Shown here: positions 54,792 through 63,606 of the stretch, one piece after another
Numbering within the stretch: position 1 is the first letter of the stretch
How the letters are laid out: the number at the start of each line of letters is the position of its first letter
DNA from: Bacteroidaceae bacterium
GTDB taxonomy: Bacteria; Bacteroidota; Bacteroidia; Bacteroidales; Bacteroidaceae
NCBI GenBank assembly: GCA_024398475.1
Contig: JAKSJB010000008.1
Location: 1-64,000 of the forward strand
Reading direction: 5' to 3'
Length of the DNA stretch: 64,000 nucleotides
Made by a program: the position numbers and the translations under genes
Notes under the pieces: generated by a model
What the model saw: the letters and a program-made list of their open reading frames with translations, nothing else
Databases searched by the model: none
What the model was told of the DNA's origin: nothing

Positions 54792-55238
54792 ATGATAATT
54801 GATACATTAGAAAATTTTGAGAAATATGTAGGACTCAATCCTCGTTTTCAGCAAGTGTCAGAATATCTGCACACGCACACACTCTCCAACCAACCACAGG
54901 GACGTCTGGTATTGGACGGAAAGGACCTGTATGTAAACTTTGATCTGGCAAAGGGAAAGACACCTTTGGAGGCAAAACTGGAATCCCACAATGAAATGAT
55001 TGACATTCAGATTCCAATATCAACCGTTGAAACAATGGGCTACACGCCACGTCAGTCACTCCCCGAAGCCACATACAACGAAGAAAAGGACATTACCTTC
55101 TACGACGGAATGGCACAGCAGTACATAACCATCACTCCCGGAATGTTCGTAATCTTCTTCCCCCAGGATGCCCATGCCCCATGTATCTCTACCGAATCAT
55201 CAATCCAGAAAGCAATATTCAAAGTAAGAAAATATTAA
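54792..55238 (+). CDS. YhcH/YjgK/YiaL (DUF386) family protein
   Basis: A 148-residue cupin-like protein. The start MIIDTLENFEKY at 54792 is preferred over the TTG-initiated longer frame at 54783. Conserved features are LVLDGKDLYVNF, LESHNEMIDIQIPISTVETMGY, and FFPQDAHAPC with metal-binding His. E. coli members act in sialic-acid catabolism (NanQ anomerase), but no such genes are near here. It is probably co-transcribed with the MORN gene and is followed by a terminator. Confidence 0.88.
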   Translation: MIIDTLENFEKYVGLNPRFQQVSEYLHTHTLSNQPQGRLVLDGKDLYVNFDLAKGKTPLEAKLESHNEMIDIQIPISTVETMGYTPRQSLPEATYNEEKDITFYDGMAQQYITITPGMFVIFFPQDAHAPCISTESSIQKAIFKVRKY

Positions 55239-55272
55239 TTCAGCAACACTATTGTAATTTTCACTTAAAAAC

Positions 55273-55312
55273 AACAAACGGGGGCAGTCGCAGATAACTG
55301 CCCCCGTTTGTT
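55273..55312. terminator. Bidirectional intrinsic terminator
   Basis: AACAAACGGGGGCAGT and ACTGCCCCCGTTTGTT form a perfect 16-bp stem with an 8-nt loop between the convergent YhcH-like and BspA-like genes. Confidence 0.92.
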
Positions 55313-55330
55313 GATATTGAATTCATTGTA

Positions 55331-56683
55331 TTATTTACTATTCCCATTTACATACTTCTTCACACCATTGATGATGTAGAAACCGGATTTGACTATTGAA
55401 TCAACCTTCCTACCGTCGAGAGTGTGAATCTGCAGGTTTCCGTCTGAAGTGATGATACCGTTCATTCCGGCAGCAATACGTGCATTCTCCAAGTCGGTCT
55501 TCAGTTGCCTGATAATTGCATCAACAGCAGCCATGTTGTCGGAAAGCGACTTACTCTGGTCATATTCAAGTCCTTCAATCTCTTCCTTTGCACGTGTGAT
55601 GATGGCAAGTATCTCCTGTGAATCATCAGGTTTAGCCAAAGCATCAGCATCACTCTTCCTTGAATTCCTGTAAGTATTAAACGCCAGCTTGTTTGCCCAG
55701 AGTTCTTCTGCTTCACGTTGTGCCTTCACATCTGATTCAAGTTTGGTTATGATTGCATCAACAGCCTTTTTGTTATCGTCCAATGACAAACTTTCATCGT
55801 AAGTCAAAGCATCAATAGCAGACTTTGCATTGGTAATCAGAGTTAATACAGCCTGTGAATCACCTTTCTTTGCTAAATTTTCAGCATCAGCCTTTTTAGC
55901 GTTTTTATATTCCTCAAATGCTTTTTTATTCGCAAGAAATTCCTCGTCTTCATATTCCTGAATATTTTGGAAATCTTCCCAAACAGGAGCAGGCTTATAC
56001 AACGTAGAAGTACCTTTTGGTACATAAAGGATACAATTTGTTTTATCAATATTTTCAAATGTATAGGTTCGTATAGAAAGAGGTCGTGACCAACTAACAA
56101 ATATTGAAGTCAAACCGGAACAGCCGAAGAATGCCCAATCTCCAATACTTTTAACGGAATTTGGAATGGTGATGGAAGTCAAGCCGGTACATTCTTCGAA
56201 TGCCCCATCTCCAATACTTGTAACGGAATTTGGTATGGTAATTGAAGTCAAGCCGGAACAATCATAGAATGCATCAACTCCAATACTTGTAACGGAATTT
56301 GGAATGGTAATTGAAGTCAAGCCGGAACAGCCAGAGAATGCATTACTTTCAATACTTGTAACTAAATTTGGAATGTCTATTGAAGTCAAGCCGGAACAGC
56401 CATGGAATGTCCCCCCTCCAATACTTGTAACGGAATTTGGTATGGTAATTGAAGTCAAGCCTGAACAATATTTGAATGCATATTTTCCAATACTTCTAAC
56501 TGAATTTGGGATGGTAATTGAAGTCAAGCCGGAACAGCCAGAGTATTTGCAACTTATTGTGTACCAATTTGTTTTGATTAAAACGGTGGAAAAGTGATTA
56601 CATGGATTTAATGGAGGATGAGAATGACGAAGATTTAACGTATTTAACTTTTGTAAACCACAAAAAATAGAGATGGTGTGCAT
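55331..56683 (-). CDS. BspA-type leucine-rich repeat surface protein, start degraded or uncertain
   Basis: A 450-residue frame. About residues 47-210 hold seven 23-residue LRR_5/BspA repeats ([21 protein letters not shown]). Then come a short beta segment, two or three helical repeats of a FIVAR-like type (about 248-400: [46 protein letters not shown]), and a type IX-like tail ([28 protein letters not shown]). The first 45 residues do not look like a signal peptide or an LRR cap, so the 5' end is probably truncated or the true start lies inside. BspA proteins bind host matrix proteins or bacteria. It may be an inactive remnant. Confidence 0.75.
   Translation of the reverse strand: MHTISIFCGLQKLNTLNLRHSHPPLNPCNHFSTVLIKTNWYTISCKYSGCSGLTSITIPNSVRSIGKYAFKYCSGLTSITIPNSVTSIGGGTFHGCSGLTSIDIPNLVTSIESNAFSGCSGLTSITIPNSVTSIGVDAFYDCSGLTSITIPNSVTSIGDGAFEECTGLTSITIPNSVKSIGDWAFFGCSGLTSIFVSWSRPLSIRTYTFENIDKTNCILYVPKGTSTLYKPAPVWEDFQNIQEYEDEEFLANKKAFEEYKNAKKADAENLAKKGDSQAVLTLITNAKSAIDALTYDESLSLDDNKKAVDAIITKLESDVKAQREAEELWANKLAFNTYRNSRKSDADALAKPDDSQEILAIITRAKEEIEGLEYDQSKSLSDNMAAVDAIIRQLKTDLENARIAAGMNGIITSDGNLQIHTLDGRKVDSIVKSGFYIINGVKKYVNGNSK
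56106..56547. repeat. Seven 69-bp direct repeats encoding LRRs
   Basis: The word GAAGTCAA recurs at 56106, 56175, 56244, 56313, 56382, 56451 and 56520, exactly 69 bp apart. The inner units are highly similar at the DNA level (for example ATACTTGTAACGGAATTTGG), which favours recombination and copy-number change. They encode the LRRs of the gene above. Confidence 0.92.
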
Positions 56684-56814
56684 ATTTTATGCAGAAGTTA
56701 TTCATGCAAGGAATAACTCTGGCTATATCCGCTCTTTTATTGCCTACAAGGCACAAAAACTCTTAATAATCTCAAAAAACACATTCATAAATGTCATTTT
56801 TGTGTAAAAGTTCT

Positions 56815-56843
56815 TTTGTTGTCGATTATTTTGTGTATCTTTG
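56815..56843 (+). promoter_or_regulatory. Promoter of the defence gene cluster
   Basis: TTTG at 56815-56818, 17 nt, TATCTTTG at 56836-56843. The start is near 56850, only about 18 nt before the XRE gene. It is the only clear promoter before the five-gene run to 63528. The part of the gap before it (56684-56814) shows nothing recognisable. Confidence 0.65.
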
Positions 56844-56867
56844 CGTTCAAATTAAAGATATTTGTAA

Positions 56868-57068
56868 ATGAAAGATTTGAATCGCATCAAAGTTGTACTC
56901 GTCGAAAAGAAACGGACGGCGAAATGGCTTGCAGAGGAACTTGGTAAAAATCCCGCTACAGTCAGCAAATGGTGCACCAACGTATCACAACCTGACCTAT
57001 ACACATTAGACAAGATAGCAACACTGCTTGATATTGACAAGCGAGAGCTCATAACAGGTAAAGATTAA
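56868..57068 (+). CDS. Small XRE-family HTH regulator
   Basis: A 66-residue DNA-binding protein consisting only of a helix-turn-helix (RTAKWLAEELGKNPATVSKW, then LYTLDKIATLLDIDKRELI). It is first behind the promoter and ends 4 bp before the DUF1016 gene. It is a likely repressor or autoregulator of the defence cluster, inferred from position. Confidence 0.85.
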   Translation: MKDLNRIKVVLVEKKRTAKWLAEELGKNPATVSKWCTNVSQPDLYTLDKIATLLDIDKRELITGKD

Positions 57069-57072
57069 AGCT

Positions 57073-58134
57073 ATGACAGATATTGTACAAATTCAAGAAT
57101 CAGAGTATGATGCAATTCTGCGACAGGCTGTCGCAGTTATTGACAAGACTAGATCAATGGTGGCAACAACGGTGTGTTCTGCCATAGGTACTGCTCATTG
57201 GGAAATAGGAAAATTGCTTCACGATAAGAAGCTTGAAAGTAAACATGGTAGTGGCGTGGTAAATCGCTTGTCATTTGATTTGAAGCAACGCTATCCACAG
57301 ATGGGTGTTTCTCCAAGAAACCTGTGGGACATGAAGAAATTTTATGAACGATTCTGTGATAGTGAGCCAAAACTGCGACAGGCTGTCGCAGTTTTACCAT
57401 GGGGACATACTTTAACTTTGATGCGCAAGTTCGGAGACGACGATAATACCATATTGTATTACGCACAGGAGATTACGTCTAAAGGTTGGAATCGCGAACT
57501 TCTATTCAGTGCCATCTCTTTGCAGATGCACAAGAAAAAGAAAGAATCATCTGATAACAACTTCGAACAGACATTACCTGCTACACAGGCGATGTTTGCC
57601 AATGAGGTATTCAGAAGCGGTTACAATTTGGGGTTCCTTGGTGTAAAAGACCCCATTTTAGAAACAGAACTTGAAACCAGACTGGTTGAGAAGGTAAAGC
57701 AATTCCTTTTGGAACTTGGCAAAGGATTCACTTATATTGGTAACCAACACGTACTTGAATACAACGGAAAGCGAAGCAAAGTTGACATGCTTTTCTTCCA
57801 TCGTGGACTGCATTGCCTTGTTGCCATTGATTTGAAGATAGGGGAATTCAGGCCAGAATATGCTGGTAAAATGAATTATTACTTGTCATTACTTGACCGT
57901 TTGGAACGTAGGACAGACGAGAATCGTTCTATTGGCATCATATTATGTGCTGAAAAAGATCGTGTAGAAGTCGAATTGGCATTGGAAGAGATGGGCAAGC
58001 CCATAGGTGTGGCAGACTATCAGTTGATTGTTCCACAGGAAGAATTGAAGAAAGTAGTAGCTGAAGAGGTGGAGGCATTTGGTAAAGAGTTTCCTCTTCG
58101 TGCTGAAACTGAGGAGGATTCCAGCCTAAGATGA
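57073..58134 (+). CDS. DUF1016 / PD-(D/E)xK nuclease domain protein (YhcG-like)
   Basis: A 353-residue protein. The N-terminal DUF1016 helical domain covers about 10-170 (IGTAHWEIGKLL, GVSPRNLWDMKKFYE, LPWGHTLTLMRK). The C-terminal nuclease fold has Asp238 (SKVDMLFF) and Asp253-Leu-Lys255 (VAIDLKIG), a complete PD-(D/E)xK core. Relatives are found beside restriction and other defence genes. Two exact 21-bp palindromic repeats sit in frame at 57118 and 57373, each encoding LRQAVAV. The gene is in the middle of the run, 4 bp after the XRE gene and 49 bp before the caspase. Confidence 0.88.
   Translation: MTDIVQIQESEYDAILRQAVAVIDKTRSMVATTVCSAIGTAHWEIGKLLHDKKLESKHGSGVVNRLSFDLKQRYPQMGVSPRNLWDMKKFYERFCDSEPKLRQAVAVLPWGHTLTLMRKFGDDDNTILYYAQEITSKGWNRELLFSAISLQMHKKKKESSDNNFEQTLPATQAMFANEVFRSGYNLGFLGVKDPILETELETRLVEKVKQFLLELGKGFTYIGNQHVLEYNGKRSKVDMLFFHRGLHCLVAIDLKIGEFRPEYAGKMNYYLSLLDRLERRTDENRSIGIILCAEKDRVEVELALEEMGKPIGVADYQLIVPQEELKKVVAEEVEAFGKEFPLRAETEEDSSLR
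57118..57138. repeat. Palindromic in-frame insertion repeat, copy 1
   Basis: CTGCGACA-GGC-TGTCGCAG (followed by TT) is an 8-bp stem with a 3-base loop inside the DUF1016 gene. It encodes LRQAVAV at residues 16-22. Confidence 0.85.
57373..57393. repeat. Palindromic in-frame insertion repeat, copy 2
   Basis: The same 21 bases as at 57118, in the same frame and orientation, 255 bp further on. It encodes LRQAVAV again (residues 101-107), just before LPWGHTL. Confidence 0.85.
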
Positions 58135-58183
58135 TGATGACACAACAAGAAAACAGTATAATACAAACATAGAAAAACAAGAT

Positions 58184-59743
58184 ATGCAGGCACAACCAAA
58201 GAAAGTGTATTATAGAGGAAAGGCATTAGTGGTTGGTAACGACCATTACGACCAAGTTAAGCCTGATTTAGACAATGCAGTTAATGATGCAAAAGGCATT
58301 TATGAAGCATTTAAAGATTTGGGCTTTATGATGATGCCAGAAGCATACAATATAGACACGGATAGATTCGATGAACTTTTTGATAATTTCAAGTCAGAAC
58401 TCGGACACTATGAGGTAGGCGTTTTATACTTCTCTGGACATGGCGTAGAGATAGACGGGAAAAATTATCTAATCATGCGCAACACCCCGATAGGAGAACT
58501 TGCGAAAACCACAATACGATATTCCATTGACCTACAGGAATGTATAAGAGAATTGCATGAAACCAAATGCAAAATGATAATCGTCATTATTGATGCATGT
58601 AGGAATAATCCTTTTGAAGGAAAAGAAAGAGGCTGGGGCTCTGTTAATTTAGCACCCCTATTTGCACCTAAAGGTACATTGATAGCCTATTCCACTTCTC
58701 CTGGTGAAAAAGCAGATGATTTTGGAATGGACGGTCATAGTGTATATACGGGCGCTTTACTAAAGCACCTAAAAGAAGAAGGACTAGAGATTGAAACTTT
58801 CTTTAAGAAAGTACGCTCTACTGTAGATGCAATGACTGGCGGCAAGAAAACAAGTTGGGAACACACTTCGTTAATTGGTTCCTTCTCTTTTAATAGCGGA
58901 AAAATGGTACATGTTGATGATGTTGGCTATGATAGCGTGGTACTGAGAGATGTACAATATACCATGACAGATAATGTGATAGCACCCATTATCAAAAAAC
59001 TTAAATCATACAACTGGTACGAACAAAATGATGGTGTAGCACTATTCAAAAGGATTACCCCCAATAAATTGGATAAGAATCAACTATTTATTATAGGAAG
59101 AAACTTGCTACAAGCAGCTGTAGGAGGTTCGCATGGTGCCAGAGATGCCATTACAGATAGCAATCTGTTAGAGGAATACAGTATTGAAGGCAAGAATCAT
59201 CTTTTGAACGGAATTCTTTTTGAAATTTATTTTAATAAAGATGGGCAATTCCGCTATAAGAACTTTAAGATTACTTTTCTCAATGAACTGTTACAGCATA
59301 CAAATATTGAATCATTGAAAAGTTCATTTGCTTTCATACATGAATTGTTACAAGGTTTTTCACCATTCCTTATTTTTGTTCCAAGCCCAGAACCGGCAAA
59401 GGTTTCTATAAACGTGAAATTGAACAAGGAAATGGTAGATCCAATATGGACTGACCGGATGGAAATGTCTGTAGTAAAGAGCATATCATTTGATGGCCAT
59501 AACTTATTAGCAACAGATGATGATAGTAACGTGTTCCCCTTTACAAAAGAACAGAACATTCGAGAAGAAGCCTTAGAAAGCATGTTATGTGAGGGTTATG
59601 GAATCCCATCTACATATCTAAATCTTATATATAATGAGGAACCTGTAAAGAAGGTTATGTGGTTAGACCGAAAATTCAAACGTAATTTTAGGAATGATAC
59701 AGAAACCGCAGAACTAGCAAAGGCCGAATCTGTTGCAGAATGA
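58184..59743 (+). CDS. Caspase-like (C14) protease with unknown C-terminal domain
   Basis: A 519-residue protein. Residues about 10-245 are a caspase/metacaspase fold (KALVVGNDHYD, VLYFSGHGVEIDG, VIIDACRNNPFEG) with catalytic His86 and Cys139 both present, and a substrate-loop-like YSTSPGEKADDFG. Residues 250-519 do not match a family I recognise; they may sense or bind a partner. Codons such as AGA, ATA and TTA are more frequent than in the housekeeping genes. It is 48 bp upstream of the OLD-type nuclease gene and shares its operon. The likely role is an abortive-infection protease, inferred from domain and context. Confidence 0.85.
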   Translation: MQAQPKKVYYRGKALVVGNDHYDQVKPDLDNAVNDAKGIYEAFKDLGFMMMPEAYNIDTDRFDELFDNFKSELGHYEVGVLYFSGHGVEIDGKNYLIMRNTPIGELAKTTIRYSIDLQECIRELHETKCKMIIVIIDACRNNPFEGKERGWGSVNLAPLFAPKGTLIAYSTSPGEKADDFGMDGHSVYTGALLKHLKEEGLEIETFFKKVRSTVDAMTGGKKTSWEHTSLIGSFSFNSGKMVHVDDVGYDSVVLRDVQYTMTDNVIAPIIKKLKSYNWYEQNDGVALFKRITPNKLDKNQLFIIGRNLLQAAVGGSHGARDAITDSNLLEEYSIEGKNHLLNGILFEIYFNKDGQFRYKNFKITFLNELLQHTNIESLKSSFAFIHELLQGFSPFLIFVPSPEPAKVSINVKLNKEMVDPIWTDRMEMSVVKSISFDGHNLLATDDDSNVFPFTKEQNIREEALESMLCEGYGIPSTYLNLIYNEEPVKKVMWLDRKFKRNFRNDTETAELAKAESVAE

Positions 59744-59791
59744 GAATTAAGGAATGAATACTATTAAGATTATTGGTATTATAAAATATTT

Positions 59792-61714
59792 ATGTATCTA
59801 AGCAAGATCTATATAAAGAACTTTCGGGGAATAAAAGAACTACTGGTGGAATTCGATAAGAATTTGAACGTAATTATCGGAGCCAATGGGCAGTTAAAGA
59901 CTTCTTTGATAGATGCTATCCGTCTGTTCTATGCATGGGGTGAACCGAATCGTGACATTGAGATTACTAAAGAGGACTTCTATGTAGAAGTAACAAGTAA
60001 TGTAGATGGCTCAACAACGGTAACACCCTCTGCAAAGATAGATATATGCTATCTGTTTGAGGGACTGTCAGCACAGCAAGAAGGGGCATTCTATCAGTAT
60101 TTGGACCGAAAGGATGATGGTACTATGGTTGCCAGGGTTCATCTGTGCTTTGAGATGAAGGAAAAGGGAAGAATCGTTTCTTCTTATATCACGGGCAATG
60201 AAGATAATGGTCTTCGTGCAGACTGGGATACATTTCATTACTTCCATCCTTATTATCTTGGCGCATTGCGTGACAGTACGCGAGACTTGATGAGTACCCG
60301 CAACAACCTGCTTGGTAGAGTGATTAAAAGAAAAATAGATAGGGCAGGTTCTGAGGATGATGTGAAGAGTATTGTAGATAGAGCTAATGACCAACTACTA
60401 CAGAGACAAGAAGTCAGAGAAACTCAGGCGGGTATCAACGACAATCTAGTTCAAATAAGTAGGACAGTCCTTAAAGATGTAGAGCTGCATATAGAGCAGA
60501 ACAGGATTGAATATATCGTAAACATTATTAAGCCCTTTCTACCTTATGCCACTGCAGACAAACAAGGGTTTATGCTTACACAGAATAGCCTAGGATTTAA
60601 CAACTTGATATACATTGCATCGGTTCTCAGTGACATCAAGGAATGTCATGTAGATGATGCGGTCAGTATTTATGCCCTTTTGATAGAGGAACCTGAAGCT
60701 CACCTTCATCCTCAGCTACAGGTGAATCTATACAATTTTTTGAAGAATGCTGATGACAGCGAGAATAGTCAGACGTTTATAACTACACATTCGCCTACAC
60801 TGACATCAAAGATACCTTTGGAGAACCTGATTTTGCTGAAGGATAATGCCGCTTATCATGTTGGTGATAGTTTTGTGAATCGTCATACGGAAAATATCAT
60901 TCGAGATGTATCAAACCATAACAGGAAGCTGACGGATAACGAGGTGAAGTTATATCGTAAAATGATTGCACGGTATTTTGATGTGACTCGTTCACAGTTG
61001 CTGTTCTCCAATGGATGTTTGTTTATTGAAGGTATTTCAGAATGTCAGTTGATGGAGACCTTCTCTAAATTGATGGGGAAATCTCTCATAGATAACCAGA
61101 TAGAGATTGTAGATACGGACGGAACGGCTTTTTATCAGTTCTTGATGTTGTTTAACTCGTCGAATGATAAAGTGAGACTACCGATGAGGGCCGCATTTAT
61201 CACAGACGAGGATCAATTTACCAGTTCTAAGGATAAGGAGTATAATTTGGATGCACTTTGTGCTAATGATTATGCTCAATTGGCTGTACTGAGAAACGGT
61301 ATCAACGCTGGGAGCATGAATGGCCGTGTGAACAATATGAATGCGATGGCTAATGGTCAGGCAGGAATAAAGATTTGCTCGGGTGTGAAGACATTGGAGT
61401 ATCAGATTTGCAAGGCTAATGTTTTTGCAGGGCAGGAGGCAACCAAAGGAACATGGTTGTATGAGCTTATAAGGAGTGAGAATGCAGACGGTATCGGAAA
61501 AGTGGAAGCATATATCAACGGTCTTGGAGAACGCGACTTGAACGATGAAGAACAACAGAATGTAGCCCTGCTTTTATGGAAATGTCTGCCGGGAAAGGCT
61601 GGATTTGCACAAACGCTGAACACCTTCTTGCGGGATAAGATTGATGCAGGGGGTGATGTTAAGTTCACAGTCCCTTCATATATACAAACGGCTATCAACC
61701 ATCTGGTACAATAA
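59792..61714 (+). CDS. OLD-family ATPase/Toprim nuclease, GajA-like
   Basis: A 640-residue protein. The N-terminal ABC-type ATPase starts YLSKIYIKNFRGIKELLVEF. Its P-loop is G30-A-N-G-Q-L35-K-T, where Leu replaces the Gly that normally precedes the Lys. The Walker B region is LIEEPEAHLHPQLQ (about 296-309), followed by the H-loop THSP. The C-terminal Toprim nuclease has FIEGISE (about 410-417), DTDG and TDEDQF (about 470). Size and partner (a UvrD-like helicase starting 2 bp after its stop) match GajA of Gabija, which nicks phage DNA when nucleotide pools fall. Confidence 0.85.
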   Translation: MYLSKIYIKNFRGIKELLVEFDKNLNVIIGANGQLKTSLIDAIRLFYAWGEPNRDIEITKEDFYVEVTSNVDGSTTVTPSAKIDICYLFEGLSAQQEGAFYQYLDRKDDGTMVARVHLCFEMKEKGRIVSSYITGNEDNGLRADWDTFHYFHPYYLGALRDSTRDLMSTRNNLLGRVIKRKIDRAGSEDDVKSIVDRANDQLLQRQEVRETQAGINDNLVQISRTVLKDVELHIEQNRIEYIVNIIKPFLPYATADKQGFMLTQNSLGFNNLIYIASVLSDIKECHVDDAVSIYALLIEEPEAHLHPQLQVNLYNFLKNADDSENSQTFITTHSPTLTSKIPLENLILLKDNAAYHVGDSFVNRHTENIIRDVSNHNRKLTDNEVKLYRKMIARYFDVTRSQLLFSNGCLFIEGISECQLMETFSKLMGKSLIDNQIEIVDTDGTAFYQFLMLFNSSNDKVRLPMRAAFITDEDQFTSSKDKEYNLDALCANDYAQLAVLRNGINAGSMNGRVNNMNAMANGQAGIKICSGVKTLEYQICKANVFAGQEATKGTWLYELIRSENADGIGKVEAYINGLGERDLNDEEQQNVALLLWKCLPGKAGFAQTLNTFLRDKIDAGGDVKFTVPSYIQTAINHLVQ

Positions 61715-61716
61715 GT

Positions 61717-63528
61717 ATGGAATATGAAGTCACACCACAAAGACAAGCATATCTTGATGCCCGTGGATACACCATTTTGAGTGCATGTCCCGGTAGTGGT
61801 AAAACAACAAGCATCGTCAGGAAGCTTCTGGCTGTGTCTCGTTTTTGTCGTGAACAATATGGGGCACATACCGGATTTGCCTGCTTGTCTTTTACCAACA
61901 AGGCATGTGCTGAATTAAAGCAGAAGTACAGGGTGATGCATGAAGAGCGGCTGACCTTCCCGAACGAGGTGTTGACCATTGACAGCTTTATCATGCAATA
62001 TGTGGTGCTGCCTTTTTGGTATCTATGCGATGTCTGCAAGAAGAAACCTATCATTGTTAATGAGGTAGAAGTATTGGAGAGGATTCATTTCAACAATGTT
62101 CTAGTGAAAGGGACTTGGAGGACGTTTGTTGCACCTCAACTTAGACAATACTCGGACATAGTACACAGAAAGACGCCTGCAAAAGTTTCTCGTAGTAAGA
62201 ACGGATTCTTTTGGAATCACAACGACGTGACAAATGACAGAGAGGCTGCCTACTGTGAAGCTGTCTTTACGTATAGGTTGGGAAAAGGGTTTATCACCAG
62301 TAGTGATGCTTTGTGGATGGCTTGCAATATTTTGGAACATCATCAGAATATCGCAAAAGCACTTGTTACAAGATTTCCATACATTATTGTTGATGAGGCG
62401 CAAGACAATTCAGAATTGCATTTTGAGTTCTTCAAACTACTGAAAGCGGCAGGTCTGAGAAACCTGGAGTTCGTGGGTGATATTTGCCAGTCAATCTATG
62501 GCTTCAATAGTGCCAAGCCGGAGTTACTACAGGCTTTGATGGCAGAAGAAGGCTGGAATGTACTGCCCATGTCGGAATGCAGGAGGTCGAACCAAAGGAT
62601 TATCGACCTGTATAGCAAGCTGAAATCTAGTGATGTCCCCGCAATTACTTCACATGGTGTTGAGGATAAAGGTATTCCAATAATCGTTTACAAGTACGAT
62701 GATGGCAATGTGAGGGATATAATTCAGGATTTCTATCAAGTTTGTGAGGCAAATGGGTTATCCAACAGGATTATTCTGGCCCGAGGAGTGAATAAATGCA
62801 AGAAATTGGCAGGGGTGAAGGATGTTGACTTTAGATACTGGAAGTCTGAAGAGCCTTATATGCTAATAGACGCGGTATTCGCTTTTGAGGCAGAAGATAT
62901 GGATTGTGCTTTCCGTAAAGTACGTATGGTGCTTTCAGGACTAATAGTTGGAGACAATCCAGAAGAAAGGCGAAAGTTTATCTATGAGATTGAACATGAT
63001 ATAGAATGGAATGCAAGGATATTTGGCTTTTTGAAACAGACACCTTCGTTCTCATTGAGCTTTAAAGAATGGACTGAGCAGACATGCGCATTGCTAAAAG
63101 AGTATTGGGCTCTGGATAATAATCCGGCTTTTGTCCCTTATCAGCGAAAGACAGGCTATCGGATGAGGGAAATGGCAGATGTGCCAGTTGAACGATTCCA
63201 TCAGTCAAAGGATAAAGGCAGCGATTACCATAAGAGTATAGACACAATACATGCTGTGAAGGGTGCAACTTTGGATGCAGTACTGCTGTTCCTGTCATCA
63301 GACAGTAGGGGGCAGAACATTTCATTGAATGATTTTCCGCAGGATCCAATTAGGGTAATGAGTGAGGGGCAGAGAATGATTTATGTGGCTTGTTCTAGAG
63401 CTACGCAATTCTTAGCATTGGCAATACCTAAGTCTACATCCGATGAAGTTATTAGGAGAACTTTGGCTGGGGTGGATATAGATATACGTTGTATTAACCT
63501 ACAAGGAGAATTAATGTTTACTGATTAA
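61717..63528 (+). CDS. UvrD/Rep-like superfamily 1 helicase, GajB-like
   Basis: A 603-residue helicase. Motif I is ACPGSGKTT (23-31), Ia follows with FTNKACAELK, motif II is IIVDEAQDNSE (about 222-232), and motif III region FVGDICQSIYGFN. Motif V/VI appear as IDTIHAVKGATLDAVL and IYVACSRATQFL. It is longer than the type GajB (about 500 residues). It starts 2 bp after the OLD gene stop, so translation is coupled. A terminator follows at 63543. Confidence 0.87.
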   Translation: MEYEVTPQRQAYLDARGYTILSACPGSGKTTSIVRKLLAVSRFCREQYGAHTGFACLSFTNKACAELKQKYRVMHEERLTFPNEVLTIDSFIMQYVVLPFWYLCDVCKKKPIIVNEVEVLERIHFNNVLVKGTWRTFVAPQLRQYSDIVHRKTPAKVSRSKNGFFWNHNDVTNDREAAYCEAVFTYRLGKGFITSSDALWMACNILEHHQNIAKALVTRFPYIIVDEAQDNSELHFEFFKLLKAAGLRNLEFVGDICQSIYGFNSAKPELLQALMAEEGWNVLPMSECRRSNQRIIDLYSKLKSSDVPAITSHGVEDKGIPIIVYKYDDGNVRDIIQDFYQVCEANGLSNRIILARGVNKCKKLAGVKDVDFRYWKSEEPYMLIDAVFAFEAEDMDCAFRKVRMVLSGLIVGDNPEERRKFIYEIEHDIEWNARIFGFLKQTPSFSLSFKEWTEQTCALLKEYWALDNNPAFVPYQRKTGYRMREMADVPVERFHQSKDKGSDYHKSIDTIHAVKGATLDAVLLFLSSDSRGQNISLNDFPQDPIRVMSEGQRMIYVACSRATQFLALAIPKSTSDEVIRRTLAGVDIDIRCINLQGELMFTD

Positions 63529-63542
63529 CGTGTATAAACATC

Positions 63543-63582
63543 TCGGGCGGAAACTGCATTATTTTGCATATTTCCGCCCGAA
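63543..63582. terminator. Bidirectional intrinsic terminator
   Basis: TCGGGCGGAAA and TTTCCGCCCGA form an 11-bp stem; AAATTATTT lies beyond. It closes the defence run and the convergent restriction gene. Confidence 0.88.
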
Positions 63583-63606
63583 ATTATTTGCTCGAAGTTA
63601 AGTAAA

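Noticed and set aside
56106..56547. Regular 69-bp repeats considered as a CRISPR array
   Set aside because: The spacers are as similar as the repeats, the frame is open throughout and encodes LRRs; no cas genes are near.
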